Source: M55B129 sp034189085 (lineage in GTDB: Bacteria; Bacillota; Dethiobacteria; DTU022). From it: a DNA stretch of 26,333 nucleotides. The notes beneath the pieces are model-generated. The model made no database searches. It was not told the DNA's origin and worked only from the letters and a program-made list of their open reading frames with translations. The translations under genes were made by a program, and so were the position numbers. Positions within the stretch are counted from its first letter, which is position 1. Every line of letters starts with the position of its first letter. The stretch covers positions 1-26,333 of the forward strand of contig JAXHVH010000035.1 of assembly GCA_034189085.1 (NCBI GenBank). The letters run 5' to 3'. Below are positions 24,440 to 26,333 of this stretch, one piece after another.

Positions 24440-26011
24440 TTGCAAAACGGAGGTAGTCTTTACACCAAACCGACTTTTCTGATTGCCCTGATTGTCATGC
24501 TGGTGTTTGTTATTTTTGGTGTTGCCATGCCGGAGTCTTTTGGTGCGGCAATGGACAGTGCATTCAACTATATGGTTACTTCATGGGGATGGTCTTTCAT
24601 CCTAGGCGGCAGTATATTCCTCTTTTTGATCATCTTCTTACTGCTCAGCCCGCTGGGTCAAATCAAACTGGGTGCAGATGATGAAAAACCTGCCTATTCC
24701 AATTTGACCTGGTTTGCCATGCTCTTCAGCTGCGGCATGGGCATCGGCCTGCTGTTCTGGGGTGTGTCCGAGCCGATCTGGCATTATATGTGGCCGCCTT
24801 TTGGCGAACCGTATACTGCGGAAGCTGTCCACAGAGCGATGAGGTATGCCTTTTTCCACTGGGGTTTTCATCCCTGGGCTATTTACGCGGTGGTGGCCGG
24901 TTCGCTGGCTTATTTTTCCTACCGCAAGGGGCTGCCCATGCTCCTCAGCTCCTGCCTGGAGCCGATCCTGGGCCGCAAGGGCATTGAAGGACCCTGGGGC
25001 ATACTGGTTAACATCCTCGGCGTTTTTGCCACCCTCTTCGGGCTGGCTACTTCGCTGGGACTTGGTGCTATGCAGATTGCTTCAGGTTTGGAAAGCCTCT
25101 TTGGTATTCCCAGCACCGGTGTAACCTGGGTGGTTATTGTTGCTGTGGTTACTGCTGCGGCGGTTATCTCCACGGCAACCGGTATTGACCGCGGAATTAA
25201 ATGGTTGAGCCAGATCAACATCTGGGTGGCCGGCCTGCTGATGCTGCTGGTCTTTATAATTGGCCCGACGCTCTTTATCCTCAATATCTTTACCCATGCT
25301 ACCGGTGATTACCTGCAGAATATCATCTACATGTCCTTCGGGCTTGATGCTGCCGGTGCCGGCACGGAAGGATGGTACGGAGCCTGGACTATTTTCTACT
25401 GGGCCTGGTGGATTGCCTGGGCGCCATTTGTGGGAACCTTTATTGCCCGTATTTCCCGCGGCCGGACCATCCGTAACTTTATTGTCGGTGTAATGCTGAT
25501 CCCGGTGGCTGTAAGCATGGTCTGGTTCAGTGTCTTCGGCGGTTCGGCCCTCTATGTGGAGCATTTTGGTGGCGGTGGACTGGCTGATGCTGTTTCAGCC
25601 AGTGAAGCATCCGGCTTCTTTGCCCTGTTATCGAACTTCCCCGCTTCCAGCTTGCTGATAGTGGTGGCCATGTTCTCGGTGGCAATATTCTTCATCACCT
25701 CTTCGGATTCCGGGACCTATGTTAACGGCATGCTTACCTCGGGTGGAGATCCCAACCCGCCGCTGCAGCTGCGGATCATCTGGGGAGTCCTGGAAGGGGT
25801 CATCGCCGCCATCCTGCTCTTTACCGGCGGCCTTGGAGCCCTGCAGACTTCGTCGATTATCGGCGGGTTCCCCTTCATGATTGTCATGTTCTTGATGCTC
25901 TACTGCCTGATGAAGGCCCTTTATCAGGAAAGGAATGAAGGGACCCTGCCCCTGGAAAAGAAACGGATTGAAGATGCCATTAACGAATTAAAATCTGAAA
26001 GAAAGATGTAG
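24440..26011 (+). CDS. BCCT-family transporter (betaine/carnitine/choline type)
   Basis: 523 residues with about twelve membrane segments. Signatures: GMGIGLLFWGVSEPIWH in helix 3, FFHWGFHPWAIY, and the tryptophan-rich block WTIFYWAWWIAWAPFVGTFIA, which forms the aromatic box for trimethylammonium groups. The family moves quaternary amines by sodium or proton coupling or by exchange. TTG 24440 is the start because AAGGAGG lies 8 nt upstream. The gene follows a sigma-54 promoter and precedes a corrinoid protein gene, which points to import of a quaternary amine for demethylation rather than osmotic protection. The C-terminal tail is short and charged, without the long regulatory tail of BetP. 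Confidence 0.93.
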   Translation: MQNGGSLYTKPTFLIALIVMLVFVIFGVAMPESFGAAMDSAFNYMVTSWGWSFILGGSIFLFLIIFLLLSPLGQIKLGADDEKPAYSNLTWFAMLFSCGMGIGLLFWGVSEPIWHYMWPPFGEPYTAEAVHRAMRYAFFHWGFHPWAIYAVVAGSLAYFSYRKGLPMLLSSCLEPILGRKGIEGPWGILVNILGVFATLFGLATSLGLGAMQIASGLESLFGIPSTGVTWVVIVAVVTAAAVISTATGIDRGIKWLSQINIWVAGLLMLLVFIIGPTLFILNIFTHATGDYLQNIIYMSFGLDAAGAGTEGWYGAWTIFYWAWWIAWAPFVGTFIARISRGRTIRNFIVGVMLIPVAVSMVWFSVFGGSALYVEHFGGGGLADAVSASEASGFFALLSNFPASSLLIVVAMFSVAIFFITSSDSGTYVNGMLTSGGDPNPPLQLRIIWGVLEGVIAAILLFTGGLGALQTSSIIGGFPFMIVMFLMLYCLMKALYQERNEGTLPLEKKRIEDAINELKSERKM

Positions 26012-26073
26012 CAGTTATAGTTAACAGCCGGCCAGGTTTAAACCTGGAACGTCTGTAAAGGAATAAAGGACAA

Positions 26074-26103
26074 GCCGCCGGATGCGCTGGCGCATCCGGC
26101 GGC
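26074..26103. other. Perfect 14-bp hairpin between transporter and corrinoid genes
   Basis: GCCGCCGGATGCGC (26074-26087), 2-nt centre, then its exact complement (26090-26103). No T run follows, so it is unlikely to terminate alone. Its place between two genes of one unit fits an mRNA processing or stability element, or a dispersed REP-like repeat. Confidence 0.6.
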
Positions 26104-26148
26104 CTGTGCCGATTCCAATATACAGCTGACTGGAAGGAGTGCATGTAA

Positions 26149-26333
26149 ATGGCAGATTTTGAAGCATTGGCCCAGACGATCATAGATTGTGATGCCGGGA
26201 AGGCCGATGAGATGACGAAGAAGATGGTAGACGAAGGGGTAGCACCGCTGGAGATAGTCAACAAGGGTTTAATCAGCGGGATGAACGTAGTAGGGGACCG
26301 GTTTAAAAAAGGGGACATGTATGTTCCCGAAGT
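26149..26333 (+). CDS. Corrinoid (B12-binding) methyltransferase protein, partial
   Basis: Only the first 61 codons are inside the window. They match the N-terminal helical cap of small corrinoid proteins of the MtaC/MttC/MtbC type: IVNKGLISGMNVVGDRFKKGDMYVPE is characteristic. The B12-binding DxHxxG part would follow past the right edge. These proteins take methyl groups from a substrate methyltransferase of the MttB type and pass them to a second methyltransferase and then a pterin or CoM. GGAAGGAG (26132-26139) precedes ATG 26149; an ATG at 26143 is followed at once by TAA and is not used. It follows the BCCT transporter and is probably on the same sigma-54 transcript. Confidence 0.85.
   Translation, partial: MADFEALAQTIIDCDAGKADEMTKKMVDEGVAPLEIVNKGLISGMNVVGDRFKKGDMYVPE

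Noticed and set aside
26143..26148. Second ATG-TAA pair, just before the corrinoid start
   Set aside because: It lies only 3 nt from the ribosome site, which serves ATG 26149. Probably spacer sequence.

Overview
The window looks like chromosome from an anaerobic, low-to-mid GC Firmicute of the Clostridia type. Evidence for this is the strong GGAGG ribosome binding sites, the frequent GTG/TTG starts, the nif3 / zinc-ribbon gene pair, a sigma-54 regulator with its own target promoter, and methylamine-type corrinoid genes. It holds about 19 confident protein genes, mostly on the plus strand. I see no rRNA, tRNA, CRISPR array or insertion sequence.

Layout. 1-60: promoter, operator and start codon of a gene leaving the left edge on the minus strand. 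340-1095: a sirtuin-like protein whose active site is heavily altered. 1206-1730 (minus): HdeD-type membrane protein. 1958-2899: carbamate kinase. 2987-3511 (minus): secreted thermonuclease-like lipoprotein with an unclear start. 3791-4933: tRNA thiouridylase MnmA. 5036-7110: a TetR-type regulator broken by three single-base shifts, all at A runs, then a radical SAM protein with a strong terminator. 7421-9488: a nitrilase-family amidohydrolase and a DUF418 membrane protein. 9804-12491: a succinate/acetate-type CoA-transferase and an XdhC-type protein with unusual domain order. 12535-14553: a membrane-anchored extracellular 5'-nucleotidase. 14699-16165: an MttB-superfamily methyltransferase without an amber codon. 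16469-20065: Nif3-like protein, coiled-coil zinc-ribbon protein, membrane-anchored helical-repeat protein and TatC. 20166-21698: a protein made almost entirely of 23-residue MORN repeats. 21802-24096: a YbaK/ProXp-type deacylase and a sigma-54 activator. 24440-26333: a BCCT transporter and the start of a corrinoid protein.

The most coherent system is at the right end. A cysteine-bearing sensor and sigma-54 activator (22303-24096) ends at a good terminator. It is followed by a full match to the -24/-12 sigma-54 consensus (24278-24293), then a BCCT-type quaternary-amine transporter and a corrinoid protein. With the non-pyrrolysine MttB homologue at 14699, this suggests uptake and corrinoid-dependent demethylation of a quaternary amine such as a betaine, with the activator sensing substrate or redox state. 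The substrate is inference, and partner genes may lie to the right of the window.

Other points that stand out are the altered sirtuin, the decayed or slippery TetR gene, the perfectly periodic MORN protein with a tiny overlapping upstream ORF, palindromes lying on two sigma-A promoters, and a perfect 14-bp hairpin between the transporter and corrinoid genes.
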